A stretch of 64,000 nucleotides of DNA from Prevotella sp. P6B1 (GCF_000702825.1 NZ_JNKF01000012.1:62001-126000), one strand, 5' to 3'; counted from the stretch's first letter, positions 1-10,044 are shown. The notes: generated by a model not told the origin, from the letters alone. Numbers and translations are program-made.

Positions 1-278
1 GCTATATATTCATACCCGTCTTTGAAACATATATCAAGCAAATCATTAAGCACACAAGCCAAACCGCGATTCTCGTTAAACCTTACAATAGTAGTTTGTT
101 TTGAGTTTTCAATCTGTTGGAAGAATAAATTAATATCATCGCCAACAGGACCATCCACACCTACATAGATGTGATAATCCTTGTATGTCTGCATCACGAT
201 ACTCTCTATCGCTTTTCTCAAATAATCAACCCTATCCTTCTTATATACAGGAAGAAGCACAGCTACTCTATCTCTCAT
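1..278 (-). CDS. Family 2 glycosyltransferase, N-terminal part (runs off the left edge)
   Basis: The first 92 or so residues can be read from an ATG at 278 going left. They begin MRDRVAVLLPVYKKDR and contain a GT-A start (LLPVYK), a DGP motif at the nucleotide-sugar binding position, and NENRGLACVLND, all typical of GT2 enzymes that add a sugar to an undecaprenyl-linked repeat unit at the inner face of the cytoplasmic membrane. The ATG overlaps the stop of the upstream GT4 gene by four bases (ATGA), so the two are translationally coupled in the capsule operon. The C-terminal part lies outside the window, so donor and acceptor cannot be guessed. The family call is firm; specificity is unknown. 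Confidence 0.85.
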   Translation of the reverse strand, partial: MRDRVAVLLPVYKKDRVDYLRKAIESIVMQTYKDYHIYVGVDGPVGDDINLFFQQIENSKQTTIVRFNENRGLACVLNDLLDICFKDGYEYI

Positions 279-1408
279 TCTCTTTTCTTTTTATATTCGA
301 TTCCTAATTCCTTCATAAATGTCTCAACTGACTCCTGTGCAGAAAACTTATTAATCTGTGCCCAGCAATGATGAGACAATTCAACTTTTTGTTTCTCAAT
401 TCTTTTAAAACCACCTGCTATTTCATCTTCGTCAAGAGGATTAACACAAACACCTGCTGCCCCCACCACTTCCGGAAGACTTGTAGTATTAGAGACAAGT
501 GCAGGCTTATTGTATGCAAATCCTTCTAACGGAGGAATACCAAATCCCTCACAAAGAGATAATAAAACTACAGCTTGACAATTTTGCATCATCCACTCAA
601 CATTCTCTCTCGACTGATAGCCTAAATAATGAACATTGTTATTTCCATTTATTCTTTCAATAATCTCTTCCCCACTATTAGCAAGTTTGCCACTAATTAG
701 CAGATTATATTTAATATCACTATTTTGATTAAATATTCTAAATCCTTCTACCATTCTGACAATATTCTTGCCAGGGTGTATATTCCCCACGTATAGGAAG
801 AAAGGCATATTCAAATCAATCTCTTCGCCACCTATACCAGATAGTAGCGGCCGTTCCAGGCTATCAGCCCTTTTTTCACTATTCAAGAAATTGTATGTAA
901 TCGTAATATTTTCGGGCTTCACATGGAAATGCCGGATGATTTCCCTCTTGCTATATTCAGATACGGTCAACACCTTATCACACAATTTAAGATAAAGAGC
1001 AGTGATCAATTTCAGGTAATTTCTCTGTACAAAGCCATAGCGTTCTTTCTCTGTCAGAAAATAAACATCGTGGAGTGTAAAAATCTTCTTCGACCTCAGA
1101 AAAAAGGGCATCGAAGAACAATAACTGTAAAACACATCACAAGGTTTTATATATTTGTAGAATTTTGTTTGTTCGAATAAAATACGCTTGAAACCACGAC
1201 CCACATTCGGAACATCCACAAATTCAACATTTAAAGACTCGGGAATACCAATATACTCTTTTGATATGCATTGCTGCTTATATACAATAAGCTTGCTATC
1301 AAGCAGTTTGTAATTGCCCAACTCCTGCAACAAAAGCTTTATATATCTAAATGCCCCAGAACCCTGTTCTGAAAATAAGGGTATTAAGTTTATACCAATT
1401 GTCTTCAT
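275..1408 (-). CDS. GT4-family glycosyltransferase of the capsule locus
   Basis: 377 residues with GT-B architecture. The N-terminal half has a Rossmann-like acceptor domain (GINLIPLFSEQGSGAFRY near residue 5). The C-terminal half has the GT4 linker and donor region (LYVGNIHPGKNIVRMVEGF near 210) and the EX7E-type motif in LCEGFGIPPLEGF near 295, which binds the nucleotide sugar. It probably transfers one sugar of the capsular repeat unit in the cytoplasm. The start overlaps the acyltransferase stop by four bases and the stop overlaps the next start by four, so this is a tightly coupled operon gene. Base composition is AT-rich like its neighbours, suggesting it belongs to the exchangeable serotype cassette. 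Sugar specificity cannot be read from sequence. Confidence 0.88.
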   Translation of the reverse strand: MKTIGINLIPLFSEQGSGAFRYIKLLLQELGNYKLLDSKLIVYKQQCISKEYIGIPESLNVEFVDVPNVGRGFKRILFEQTKFYKYIKPCDVFYSYCSSMPFFLRSKKIFTLHDVYFLTEKERYGFVQRNYLKLITALYLKLCDKVLTVSEYSKREIIRHFHVKPENITITYNFLNSEKRADSLERPLLSGIGGEEIDLNMPFFLYVGNIHPGKNIVRMVEGFRIFNQNSDIKYNLLISGKLANSGEEIIERINGNNNVHYLGYQSRENVEWMMQNCQAVVLLSLCEGFGIPPLEGFAYNKPALVSNTTSLPEVVGAAGVCVNPLDEDEIAGGFKRIEKQKVELSHHCWAQINKFSAQESVETFMKELGIEYKKKRE

Positions 1409-2382
1409 TTACCCAATATTAATAAGGAACCCCATTTAGTCTTCTCCATGGCTCTTACGAGGTAATAAGAAACCACTAAAATCAAGAAACTGATTGCAAA
1501 TAGCATTATCAATGATTGAACTTCATTTAATTCTACATATTTATGAGCTTCATAATATATCCTATATAAAAAATAATGTACAACATAAATACCTAAAGAG
1601 CATTGACCAATTCTATTTAAAAATGCCCCCCCAACTGTCATTTTCAACCTGTTAGAAATCACAAGCCAAAACACGCATCCTGCCAGGTTTGTAACAAACC
1701 AGATTATAAAATCCAAATTTGAAGCTACATCCTTTATATATAGAATATAATATGTACCAAGTAACAAATACCCTACAGAAATAATAATAGATAGTTTACC
1801 ATCAACAATACTTCTTCCATTTCCGAACAATTTTAGCAAAACTCCACTTGCGAATATGAGATAATACCTTCGGAAACTTGCAAGACTAAAAAAATAAATA
1901 ATATCTTGATTAAGAATCTTAGCTAGAAGCACAACAACGACAAAAGGTAGCAATAGAATTAACAATACTTTTGCAAGGTTCCCCTTGTTTATATATTTTT
2001 TTAGCAATAGTAAGGATATTATAAATAAAAACAAAACAAACAAGAACCAATACCCTCCTTTAGGGTCCTGAAAAACAAAAGTAAATCCTGGAGGTGTTCC
2101 TGAAAGTAGATTTTGATAAAGGTTATATAAGCACCCGACAAAAAAGAAAGGTATTAACAGATGTTTCGCCTGCTTTAACAGATACTCCTTTATAGGTAAA
2201 TCATTGAAAGATTTTCCTATTGAAAAAAAACCACTTATGAAAAAAAATAAAGAAAGAAAATAGGTGTTTATAAAAGACCTAATCTCCTCATTTCCATGTA
2301 TAGCAGCAACATGATAAACAATAACTGAAAAGATTGCCCATCCTTTCGCTATATCGAAATACTCTATTCTACTTGTCTGCAT
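1405..2382 (-). CDS. Acyltransferase 3 family membrane protein (O-acetyltransferase of capsule sugar)
   Basis: 325 residues, almost entirely hydrophobic, with about ten predicted membrane helices. The start R-EYFDIAKGWAIFSVIVYHVAAIHG carries the conserved histidine of the acyltransferase 3 (AT3, OafA/NodX-like) family in helix 1, followed by FFFISGFF. Such proteins O-acetylate or O-succinylate surface polysaccharide on the periplasmic side. It overlaps its upstream neighbour by 19 bases and its downstream neighbour by four. The OafA-type SGNH domain is absent, so this is the short, membrane-only form. A modification role for the repeat unit is inferred from context. Confidence 0.85.
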   Translation of the reverse strand: MQTSRIEYFDIAKGWAIFSVIVYHVAAIHGNEEIRSFINTYFLSLFFFISGFFSIGKSFNDLPIKEYLLKQAKHLLIPFFFVGCLYNLYQNLLSGTPPGFTFVFQDPKGGYWFLFVLFLFIISLLLLKKYINKGNLAKVLLILLLPFVVVVLLAKILNQDIIYFFSLASFRRYYLIFASGVLLKLFGNGRSIVDGKLSIIISVGYLLLGTYYILYIKDVASNLDFIIWFVTNLAGCVFWLVISNRLKMTVGGAFLNRIGQCSLGIYVVHYFLYRIYYEAHKYVELNEVQSLIMLFAISFLILVVSYYLVRAMEKTKWGSLLILGK

Positions 2383-3530
2383 CTTTCTCTAATAAAATCC
2401 AATATCTTAGTCACTCTCTTCTCTATGGTCAATTCTGAAGCTTTCTTTAAAGCCCCTTCCCTCAAATTCTGCCTCAGAGGCTCATCATTTTTAAGTTTAA
2501 CTATTGCATCAGCTATCTCCTGTACACTCATAGGACTAACCAACATAGAATTTGATGAGTCAAGAATGTCATAATTAAATGGCAGATCTGAAGAGATAAT
2601 GGGAAGGCCGCATGCCATTGCTTCAATAACTGAATTCGGACAACCTTCAGCTAAAGAAGGGAGAACAAAAACATCAGCACAATTTAAATATCTCACTATT
2701 TCCGCATGAGGCAAGGTTCCCTTGAATAATATGCCTTCACAGTCCGGCTGGGCTGTCTCGTTATCAGCGACACTGCCGATGAAGATTGATTTAATTCGAG
2801 GGTCGTTCAACTGAGCAAGGGCTTCTGCTACTCGCATAGCACCCTTACGTTGGTTAAACCGTCCACAAAAACCCACAATGAATGCATCAGGAGGGAATCC
2901 CAACGATTTCCTGGCTTCCATCTTATCAATTGGATAAAACTCTTTGGGATCGTATGCATTGGGGAGTACAACACACTTGTCGGCGGTAGCAAGCCCTTGC
3001 TGTATACTTTCTTTCTTATTTTTAGTAGAAACACATATCACACCTGACACTCCATATTTTAGCCTGCTGATATCTCCTGCAGAAATATAATTATGAATGG
3101 TTATTTTGTCTTCACCCGTAGCTATAAATAGCGGTTTCCCCTCCTTATGTGCTATTCTTTCTGCATTGAAGCCATTAACCCAAAAATGCGAATAAAACAA
3201 ATCTGGCTTCATGCGGTTCCTCTTAAAAGTGAACTCTGTCGCCCATTTATTAAAACGAGCTGTCCATTTACCCAACAAACCTTCACCGAAAGTGAAAGTA
3301 ATTGGTCTATATACCTTTATGATTCTCATATCACCAGATACATCTACCTGATCCTCGAAATAACAGGGAGCAAGTTTACCACCTCTTAACAGATATTTAG
3401 TTATAGACTGGGGTGCAATCACCACAATCTTGCAGCCTTTTCGAGTCATTTCATGCGCAAGAACCTGAATAAAAGCTGAATAGGGCAACCCTTTTGATGG
3501 ATAACCATCCGTACAGATACAAATATTCAT
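2364..3530 (-). CDS. GT4-family glycosyltransferase of the capsule locus
   Basis: 388 residues with GT-B fold. The N terminus MNICICTDGYPSKGLPYSAF looks like an acceptor-domain glycine loop. The donor domain shows GFCGRFNQRKGAMRVAEAL near residue 220 and the EX7E motif in PSLAEGCPNSVIEAMACG near 295. It should act in the cytoplasm on the lipid-linked repeat unit. Its ATG shares one base with the stop of the polymerase gene upstream, so it is coupled to it. It is distinct in sequence from the GT4 at 275-1408, so the two probably add different sugars. Confidence 0.88.
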   Translation of the reverse strand: MNICICTDGYPSKGLPYSAFIQVLAHEMTRKGCKIVVIAPQSITKYLLRGGKLAPCYFEDQVDVSGDMRIIKVYRPITFTFGEGLLGKWTARFNKWATEFTFKRNRMKPDLFYSHFWVNGFNAERIAHKEGKPLFIATGEDKITIHNYISAGDISRLKYGVSGVICVSTKNKKESIQQGLATADKCVVLPNAYDPKEFYPIDKMEARKSLGFPPDAFIVGFCGRFNQRKGAMRVAEALAQLNDPRIKSIFIGSVADNETAQPDCEGILFKGTLPHAEIVRYLNCADVFVLPSLAEGCPNSVIEAMACGLPIISSDLPFNYDILDSSNSMLVSPMSVQEIADAIVKLKNDEPLRQNLREGALKKASELTIEKRVTKILDFIRERCRQVE

Positions 3531-5050
3531 TATTCAACGCTTTTGGGGGATATACAAGACTTAAACAAAGAAAACAACAAATTCAGCACTATATAAATAA
3601 TCACTATATATAAGATTCGACATAAGACGAAAGAAAAGGATGCCCTGGGTATATAGACTGACATTGAGGCATACTTTAAGAAAGTAATCATAACTAAAAA
3701 TGAAGAAATCGACCCATACACAAGTTTTTCATCAATTCGACGATACACCCAACCTACCAAAAACATACCAGCCATTATACCTAAAATACCAAAATCCAAG
3801 TAAAAATCCACCAACACAGTCGTACCAAGTCCAATCATGTAATCCTTACCAAAAAAGGAAATAGTAACATACTCATTTGTCGCTGTCCTATATAGATTCA
3901 AATCGAATAAGCTTGTTGTAACTCGATTCATAGCTGGAATCGCAGATAGTATTTCACACAAATTATAAAGACCATATTTATATTCCGTCTTATGCTCATC
4001 AATATCATGAATAGCTATAAAATTACAATTCACCGATTTAGACAATTCGTAAGTTAGTGGGCTTATTGATTTCACCTCAGAATCATCTCCCAGATCATTA
4101 AAACTTCGAGAAACTTTTTCAACAAAAGTTTCGTTAGGATTTCTATAATTACGGACAGTATTTAAAATAGTCATAGAAAACGCTCCTACTGCAACTAAAA
4201 GTACTATGACTGATAGTTTAAATTTTCTTTTTGACACCAGCAAATATGAATAAAAGAACATAAGTGCCGTATATATTACCGGACCTCTATCGCCACTAAC
4301 TAAACGCAATACAATATACAAAAGGACCGATATGAGAAAATAAAACGGAAAAGAAAGAAAATACCGTAATAGAGTAGAAGGTTTGTTATTATTAAGACAC
4401 TTTTCAGTTGTCAAGGCTACAGTTATAGTCATAAAAGTATCAAAAAGCGTCTCCCAAATAGCAAAAGGTGTTGTTTCTCTATCAGATGCGCCAGAACCTT
4501 CATAATCCACGCCTGTTAAAAAACTGACAAGATCAATATTGATTACAAATAGAACAAAAGCAACGCATGATAATAATGCCCATTTCTCTATACTTAGCTG
4601 AGAGAGCTTATAAATATGCTTATTAAATATATGTTTCAGTAAAGATGATTCTTTTACAAAAGAATATCCAAACAAATAAAAGACAAGCCCAATTAAACTA
4701 CAATAAAGGACCTTACCAATATAGCCCGAGTATTCCGTCGTTTCTAAATACGCATCAATTGTATCGTATTCTAACCATGAACTAATAATGACTTGGAAAT
4801 TTACGATAACGAAAGATAATAAAAAGATATTTGATGGTTTTACCCACGACCTAAATAATTGAGGATCGGATACATACTCCTTAAAGATGAAAGACATCAA
4901 CAATATGAGGACCCCTCCAAAAAGGAAAGGATAAGAGACGTTATCATCTTTTTCAAAGAAAAACAACATCAATAAAACAAATGTCAAATATATCAAACCA
5001 AATATATAGAATATTCGCTCTGAAAATATTTGCAATCTATCATTTTGCAT
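3530..5050 (-). CDS. wzy: Wzy-type O-antigen/capsule polymerase
   Basis: 506 residues with about a dozen hydrophobic segments and no soluble domain. Around residues 240-270 there is LVSGDRGPVIYTALMFFYSYLL, and a large extracytoplasmic loop follows near 300-400 (RNYRNPNETFVEKVSRSFNDL onward), the layout of Wzy polymerases and of the oligosaccharide repeat-unit polymerase family. Wzy joins undecaprenyl-linked repeat units in the periplasm. Wzy proteins are poorly conserved, so the call rests on topology plus position next to the flippase and Wzz genes. It overlaps the flippase gene by 11 bases. The coding strand is strongly AT-rich. Confidence 0.75.
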   Translation of the reverse strand: MQNDRLQIFSERIFYIFGLIYLTFVLLMLFFFEKDDNVSYPFLFGGVLILLMSFIFKEYVSDPQLFRSWVKPSNIFLLSFVIVNFQVIISSWLEYDTIDAYLETTEYSGYIGKVLYCSLIGLVFYLFGYSFVKESSLLKHIFNKHIYKLSQLSIEKWALLSCVAFVLFVINIDLVSFLTGVDYEGSGASDRETTPFAIWETLFDTFMTITVALTTEKCLNNNKPSTLLRYFLSFPFYFLISVLLYIVLRLVSGDRGPVIYTALMFFYSYLLVSKRKFKLSVIVLLVAVGAFSMTILNTVRNYRNPNETFVEKVSRSFNDLGDDSEVKSISPLTYELSKSVNCNFIAIHDIDEHKTEYKYGLYNLCEILSAIPAMNRVTTSLFDLNLYRTATNEYVTISFFGKDYMIGLGTTVLVDFYLDFGILGIMAGMFLVGWVYRRIDEKLVYGSISSFLVMITFLKYASMSVYIPRASFSFVLCRILYIVIIYIVLNLLFSLFKSCISPKSVE

Positions 5051-6509
5051 ATGATGATTTTCTTAAATATTTTAATGAATAATCCTTCAAATACAAATAA
5101 GTAGTCGTATTCAAATATCTGTTCAGAATAATAGCTAATATAATAAAAACCAAATTCATGAAGATCATATGATTAGCTATATCAAACTCACTCATCATCA
5201 AGCATACTATACAAGATAAAAATGCTGGCAAAAAAGCTTGTACATACACTTTTAAACTACCCCAAAAAGATATATCACATTTCCATTTCATTTCCATCAA
5301 AGAAAAAACAAAGCGTATTAATGAATACATGAGAAGGGCAAAGAGCAAATAGTTTATCCCCAAACCAAACAAAACCAATAAAAGCATCACAAAACAAATG
5401 AGTGTGCTTACAATTTCAAACCTAAGGATTGATGATGTATATGCCAAACTCTTCAACAGATTTCTATTAAGGGATGTACCCATCTGGATTAATCCCCAGC
5501 ACAATAGTATTTTCAGATACGGGGTAGTATCCATCCATTTTTCACCTAAAACAAGGTATACTATTATATCTGCATTTATAATTAATAAAAAAACAAAAGC
5601 AGACATAAGAGTGAACGAAAATGAAGATATTTTCATTGAATGATTTATAATTGAATTATCATCTTCTTTACTTAATAATGGGAATAATGCTCCATCGATA
5701 ACCGTATTAGAAATTGAGGTTATAACACTCTGAAGTTTATAACTTTGATTAAAGAAGCCAGTAATTGTCAAGGATGCTATTTTTGCAACAACATTAATAA
5801 AAATATTCTCACTTCCTCCTTTTAAGACATTAGCCATCGTTGTGTTAAAGCCAAATCCAAACATTTCATTAAAGGACTTCTTGGAGAAAGTAAAATTCAA
5901 TTTATATCTTGTTATGCAATATAACAAAACTGTCAAAATAGCCGAAGAAACAATATATTGACCTATCAGGCTGTACACACCCATCCCATAAACCGCCATA
6001 ACTATCGCCGTTGCCAAGCCCATAAAACCTGATATCAGTGTTACTAATGAATACTTCTTAAATTCAAGATTTCTGATAAGAATCGTTTTAGGCACAATAG
6101 AAAACGATTCTATAACAACAATTAATGCATATACCCTCAACAGATTTGATAAAATAGGAGTTTTATAAAACAAACCTATATAGGGCGCTGATATAAAAAT
6201 AATAATGTATAAAACAAATGAAAAACTAATGTTATATAAAGATAGCGTAGAAAAGTCCTCTTTACTAACATTTTTCTTTTTTATCAAAGCACCTGCAAGT
6301 CCAGCGTCTATCAATGACTCAGAAACAGATATAATAACAGCCATCATACCTATCAAGCCATAATCTTCTGGCTGCAAAAGTCGCGCCAGAATGATAGTAG
6401 CCAGGAAATTCAATCCTTGCCGGCCTACAGCTAACAAGGCATTCCAAAAAACGCCTAAAATGAAAGTAGTTCTTTTATCCTTCACTACAATATTACAAAA
6501 AGATGACAC
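5040..6509 (-). CDS. wzx: Wzx/WzxC-type polysaccharide flippase
   Basis: 489 residues with about 14 membrane segments, as in the MOP superfamily. The N terminus FWNALLAVGRQGLNFLATIILARLLQPEDYGLIGMM has the signature of the polysaccharide biosynthesis (WzxC-like) family, with LARLLxPxDYG typical. It should flip the lipid-linked repeat unit to the periplasmic leaflet for Wzy. It is the first gene of the AT-rich cassette; 24 bases separate it from the stop of the Wzz gene, whereas genes further downstream overlap. No defect seen. Confidence 0.88.
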   Translation of the reverse strand: MSSFCNIVVKDKRTTFILGVFWNALLAVGRQGLNFLATIILARLLQPEDYGLIGMMAVIISVSESLIDAGLAGALIKKKNVSKEDFSTLSLYNISFSFVLYIIIFISAPYIGLFYKTPILSNLLRVYALIVVIESFSIVPKTILIRNLEFKKYSLVTLISGFMGLATAIVMAVYGMGVYSLIGQYIVSSAILTVLLYCITRYKLNFTFSKKSFNEMFGFGFNTTMANVLKGGSENIFINVVAKIASLTITGFFNQSYKLQSVITSISNTVIDGALFPLLSKEDDNSIINHSMKISSFSFTLMSAFVFLLIINADIIVYLVLGEKWMDTTPYLKILLCWGLIQMGTSLNRNLLKSLAYTSSILRFEIVSTLICFVMLLLVLFGLGINYLLFALLMYSLIRFVFSLMEMKWKCDISFWGSLKVYVQAFLPAFLSCIVCLMMSEFDIANHMIFMNLVFIILAIILNRYLNTTTYLYLKDYSLKYLRKSSYAK

Positions 6510-6533
6510 TATATTTTTACAACTACAACATGA

Positions 6534-7604
6534 CTATAAACCGAAAAGGTTCTTAAGGTCATCTTCTTTGTAAAGCGCATAGATAGAAACGCAGATAAAA
6601 GCAAGAAAGAGGCATATCACACAAGAGGACGCACGCTTTGGGCCTGTTTTTTTTGCAGGAATAGTAGATGCCTGAATCACTGCAAAGGCTGGTGTATCCT
6701 CCTGGAGTTTCATCTCTGCCTGCTGGTACTGGGCTACCACCTGCTGATAAACGGTGCGCTGCAGCATCATCTCGGTTTCCAGCTCAGCCTTCCTCTGCAG
6801 GATACGCTCCTGGAAAGAATGCAAGTTAGCATCTGAAAATGATGCATAAGCACGACTGGCTTTCTCATAGTTCCGTTTGGCTTCAGCAAGGAGCTTTTTA
6901 TTATACTCCAAATCAACACGGGCTTTGCTGGTACGATAGTCCGTAATATATCGTTGGAGCAGGGCCATGGTTGAATCTGCCATGGTGGTACAAACAAGAG
7001 GATCATGGTCCTTGACACTGAGCGAGATAACCATCGTCTTCTTATCGACAAGGCACGTCACATTATCCTCAATGGCTTTGGCCATGACATACTGTTTCTT
7101 AGTCAGCTGGCGAGGATTAATCGTATCGGCGTCCTCTTCATCGCTTTTGAACAAAGCCATGAGAGATTTGACTGCCTGACTCCACCAAGGCTTCTTCTCT
7201 ATATTTTTCTTATAATCATAATAAGAATATTCCTGTGTAGCATCCTCTGGACGAACCTTGATTTTAAAGAGATCGGCCTTAAAATCTACCGAAGTCATCA
7301 GGTCGGGATAGAGTGTGGGGAACAGGGCCTCGGATGAGTTACCCATTCCAGAACCTAACTTGACACCGAAGCTACTCGCCAAAGAGGCTAAGCTACTGGT
7401 TGAAGTAGAGCGATTGGAGAGTTCCGGGCTCAACTTGACAGTACAGGTATAATAGTTGGGAATGGAAAGCATATATAATGCTGACAGTGCAAATGCCAAC
7501 GGTAAAACGATATAATACAGTCGTTTATGCTTCAACAGATCACGGTAAATCTTACCAAAATCTATTGGTTTTCTTTTCGGAGTTACAGTCTTATTCTCTG
7601 TCAT
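6534..7604 (-). CDS. wzz: Wzz-type polysaccharide co-polymerase (chain-length determinant)
   Basis: 356 residues. A short cytoplasmic tail is followed by a membrane helix near 32-52 (YYIVLPLAFALSALYML), a periplasmic region with a long helical stretch (residues 225-305, EYNKKLLAEAKRNYEKAS onward) and a second helix near 330-350 (CVICLFLAFICVSIYALY). The N-terminal sequence NYYTCTVKLSPEL fits the Wzz domain. A PxxP-like segment just before helix 2 (IPAKKTGPKR) also matches the family. It controls polymer length together with Wzy. It lacks the Wzc tyrosine-kinase domain, and no kinase is seen in the window. Its GC content is closer to the housekeeping genes than to the cassette that follows. 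It lies four bases after the export gene. Confidence 0.88.
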   Translation of the reverse strand: MTENKTVTPKRKPIDFGKIYRDLLKHKRLYYIVLPLAFALSALYMLSIPNYYTCTVKLSPELSNRSTSTSSLASLASSFGVKLGSGMGNSSEALFPTLYPDLMTSVDFKADLFKIKVRPEDATQEYSYYDYKKNIEKKPWWSQAVKSLMALFKSDEEDADTINPRQLTKKQYVMAKAIEDNVTCLVDKKTMVISLSVKDHDPLVCTTMADSTMALLQRYITDYRTSKARVDLEYNKKLLAEAKRNYEKASRAYASFSDANLHSFQERILQRKAELETEMMLQRTVYQQVVAQYQQAEMKLQEDTPAFAVIQASTIPAKKTGPKRASSCVICLFLAFICVSIYALYKEDDLKNLFGL

Positions 7605-7608
7605 AATC

Positions 7609-10044
7609 TTATTTCAGTATGTTAGCAATGGTGGCAAACATGGTGGCGAGGCTGGCGGCGCTGGTGCCGATGCCTAACCAGCGGGAGATGGCGTTGTTGT
7701 CGCGGGGTGCCTTAGAGGGCACAACGACCTCGCAGCCCGGCTCAATCTTGCCACCCTTCTTGGCGATAGCCATGGTGCCGTTCTGATACACGATATAGGT
7801 GTGGCTCTTCTTGGCACGGTTGCCAAAGCCACCTGCCTGCTTCACGTAGTACTTGTAGCCCTGACCTTCGTTGTAGGCAACGGTATTGGGCGCCTGCACA
7901 TCGCCACTGATACGGACGGTATGGTTGAAACGAGGCACAATGAGGCGGTCGCCATCCATCAGCTCGATATCCTGTGTACATCCAGGATTAGCCAGGGCCT
8001 CATCGAGATGGATACCCACGGTATAGTTATCAGACTGGGCAATCTTGTCGATAGCAATCGAGTCCTTACCATCGGCACTCTGGCGCGCCATGCGCAGCAC
8101 AGCCTGCATACGAGCCTTCTCATCATCGGTCATCTTACGTACCAGACGGGCGCCACGTACATCGCTGCCGGGGATAGCACCGCCAGCCGCCTTGATGACA
8201 TCGGAGAGGCGCTGGTTCTTGGTCTCCATGGTATAGGTTCCCTGGAAGGCTACCTCGCCCTCGACACTGACACGAACGGGCTTCTGGAAGACCGGGCTCT
8301 TACGGATCTGCACGATATCGTAGGGCTCGAGCACGAAGCTGCGGTCGCCATCGACCTTGAACTGATCCTTCAGCGGGAAGCTGAAGGTCTTGGCTATCTC
8401 CATGCCTGCCTCAGAGGCGTTGGGGTCGTAGATGCGGCGCGACACATCGACCTTCAGCGTAGAAGCCGCATCGGTCAGACCACCTGCCAACAGGATGAAA
8501 TCCTCAATGGTCATATTCTCAGCATACTCGTAGGTGCCGGGGAAGATCACCTCGCCATCGATGGTGAGGGTGCGCAGGTTCTGATGTTCGGCCAGGGTCG
8601 GAATGAAAATCACATCCTCGTTCTTCAAAGGCATATCAGCCTCGGAACCATTGAGGATGCCCTCGATATTCAGCGAGATGACCTCCTGGGTGCGGTTGGG
8701 CTTCATACGGCGCATCACCGCGCGTGAGGTCATCGCCTCTTCGGTCAGACCGGCAGCGGTCTCAATCAATGTGCGGACAGTGCTCACCTTATCGCCCAAC
8801 TGGTACATGCCGGGACGCCAGACAGCACCCTTGATCTCGACCATGTTCTTATAGCGGTCGTACACGGAATCAACAATCACTGAGTCGCCATCGGTCATCT
8901 TGAAGCTCGACAGATCAAACTCCTCGACATTATATACACTCTTCAGGTCCTCGCTCTTACGGAGCACACGGACCTGCTTCTTATAGGCATCGCCAGCGAA
9001 ACCGCCACTGTACTTCAACAGGGTGGCGAGACTCTCGTTGGCCTTCATCTCGTAAGCCATCGGACGTTTTACACGACCGGTGATATCCACTAAGCAGTCG
9101 TAAGCGCCTACCTGTACCACATCGTTGTCCTGCAAACGGATGTTACCAGCCAAGCGACCATTGAGGATGAACTCATAGACATCGACCGTGGTCACCAAGC
9201 GACCCTGACGGAACACCTTGATGGCACGCAGCGTACCCAAGTCGCTGATACCGCCTGCCATATACAGGGCATGGAACACCGTGGCAAAGGCACTCAGGGT
9301 ATAGGTGCCGGGCACCTTCACCTCGCCCATCACATTGACCATGATGGTGCGCGTCTGTCCGACGGTGACCTTGATATCCGAGCTCTGGTAGTAGCCACCC
9401 AACTTGTTGCGGATGCGCTTCTGGGCTGCAGTCACCGAAAGACCGCTCACATGGATGGGACCGAAATCAGGCACGGTGACATCGCCATCGGGGCTCACCG
9501 TGAGTGAATTGCTCTCCTGTGTGGCGCCATAGATATCGATAATAAGCTGGTCGCCAGGACCCAGCACATAGTTCTGGGGGGTGGCGATATTCATCTGGGG
9601 TTCGAACGACAGGTTGGTGCTGTTGAAGATGTCGCGACCAAACACTTTCTTACCCATGGATGCCTGATTGGCAGGCTCGGGCATAGAAGCGAAAGCACTC
9701 TCCTGCAGAGCGGTCTGACTGCCAGCGGTCTGGTTGGGGCGCACGGTTCTGTCGGCTTTCACCTCATTGTTCACACGCATGCGCTCCTTCGCACGGTCGA
9801 TAGAGTTATCGACACTGTTATCAAGACCACGCTCAGTGATCTGTTTGGCATACTGCTGGCGCAGGCGCTGAATCTGTTCAACAGTCGCGCCACGCTGGAT
9901 CAGTTGCTTCGCCATATCGGCATTTGAAACACCCGAATTTCTCAACTCAAGAGCATACTTCACAACCTCCTGATCAGACAAGGTCTGTGCTACCGCCAGA
10001 TGCACTGACAGTAACATCATCCAAAAAAGAACGAATTTTCTCAT
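7609..10044 (-). CDS. wza: SLBB-domain polysaccharide export protein (Wza-like, large form)
   Basis: 811 residues with a clear signal peptide (cleavage after VHLAVAQ). A Poly_export domain lies near residues 155-230 (YVLGPGDQLIIDIYG, a canonical Wza motif), followed by about five or six SLBB-type beta-grasp repeats spaced along 235-770 (for example VNVMGEVKVPGTYTL, VEIKGAVWRPGMYQL, LTIDGEVIFPGTYEY, VSVEGEVAFQGTYTM, VRISGDVQAPNTVAY). A hydrophobic C-terminal segment ends the protein. E. coli Wza is about 380 residues, so this is the long multi-SLBB form common in Bacteroidales. It forms the outer-membrane channel for capsule or exopolysaccharide. It is the promoter-proximal gene of the capsule operon. 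It is not AT-rich. Confidence 0.9.
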   Translation of the reverse strand: MRKFVLFWMMLLSVHLAVAQTLSDQEVVKYALELRNSGVSNADMAKQLIQRGATVEQIQRLRQQYAKQITERGLDNSVDNSIDRAKERMRVNNEVKADRTVRPNQTAGSQTALQESAFASMPEPANQASMGKKVFGRDIFNSTNLSFEPQMNIATPQNYVLGPGDQLIIDIYGATQESNSLTVSPDGDVTVPDFGPIHVSGLSVTAAQKRIRNKLGGYYQSSDIKVTVGQTRTIMVNVMGEVKVPGTYTLSAFATVFHALYMAGGISDLGTLRAIKVFRQGRLVTTVDVYEFILNGRLAGNIRLQDNDVVQVGAYDCLVDITGRVKRPMAYEMKANESLATLLKYSGGFAGDAYKKQVRVLRKSEDLKSVYNVEEFDLSSFKMTDGDSVIVDSVYDRYKNMVEIKGAVWRPGMYQLGDKVSTVRTLIETAAGLTEEAMTSRAVMRRMKPNRTQEVISLNIEGILNGSEADMPLKNEDVIFIPTLAEHQNLRTLTIDGEVIFPGTYEYAENMTIEDFILLAGGLTDAASTLKVDVSRRIYDPNASEAGMEIAKTFSFPLKDQFKVDGDRSFVLEPYDIVQIRKSPVFQKPVRVSVEGEVAFQGTYTMETKNQRLSDVIKAAGGAIPGSDVRGARLVRKMTDDEKARMQAVLRMARQSADGKDSIAIDKIAQSDNYTVGIHLDEALANPGCTQDIELMDGDRLIVPRFNHTVRISGDVQAPNTVAYNEGQGYKYYVKQAGGFGNRAKKSHTYIVYQNGTMAIAKKGGKIEPGCEVVVPSKAPRDNNAISRWLGIGTSAASLATMFATIANILK

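Noticed and set aside
7801-8727. A 308-codon open frame on the plus strand within the wza-like gene
   Set aside because: It is antisense to a well-supported SLBB protein, its translation has no recognisable family and is rich in residues expected from an antisense shadow, and no promoter precedes it.
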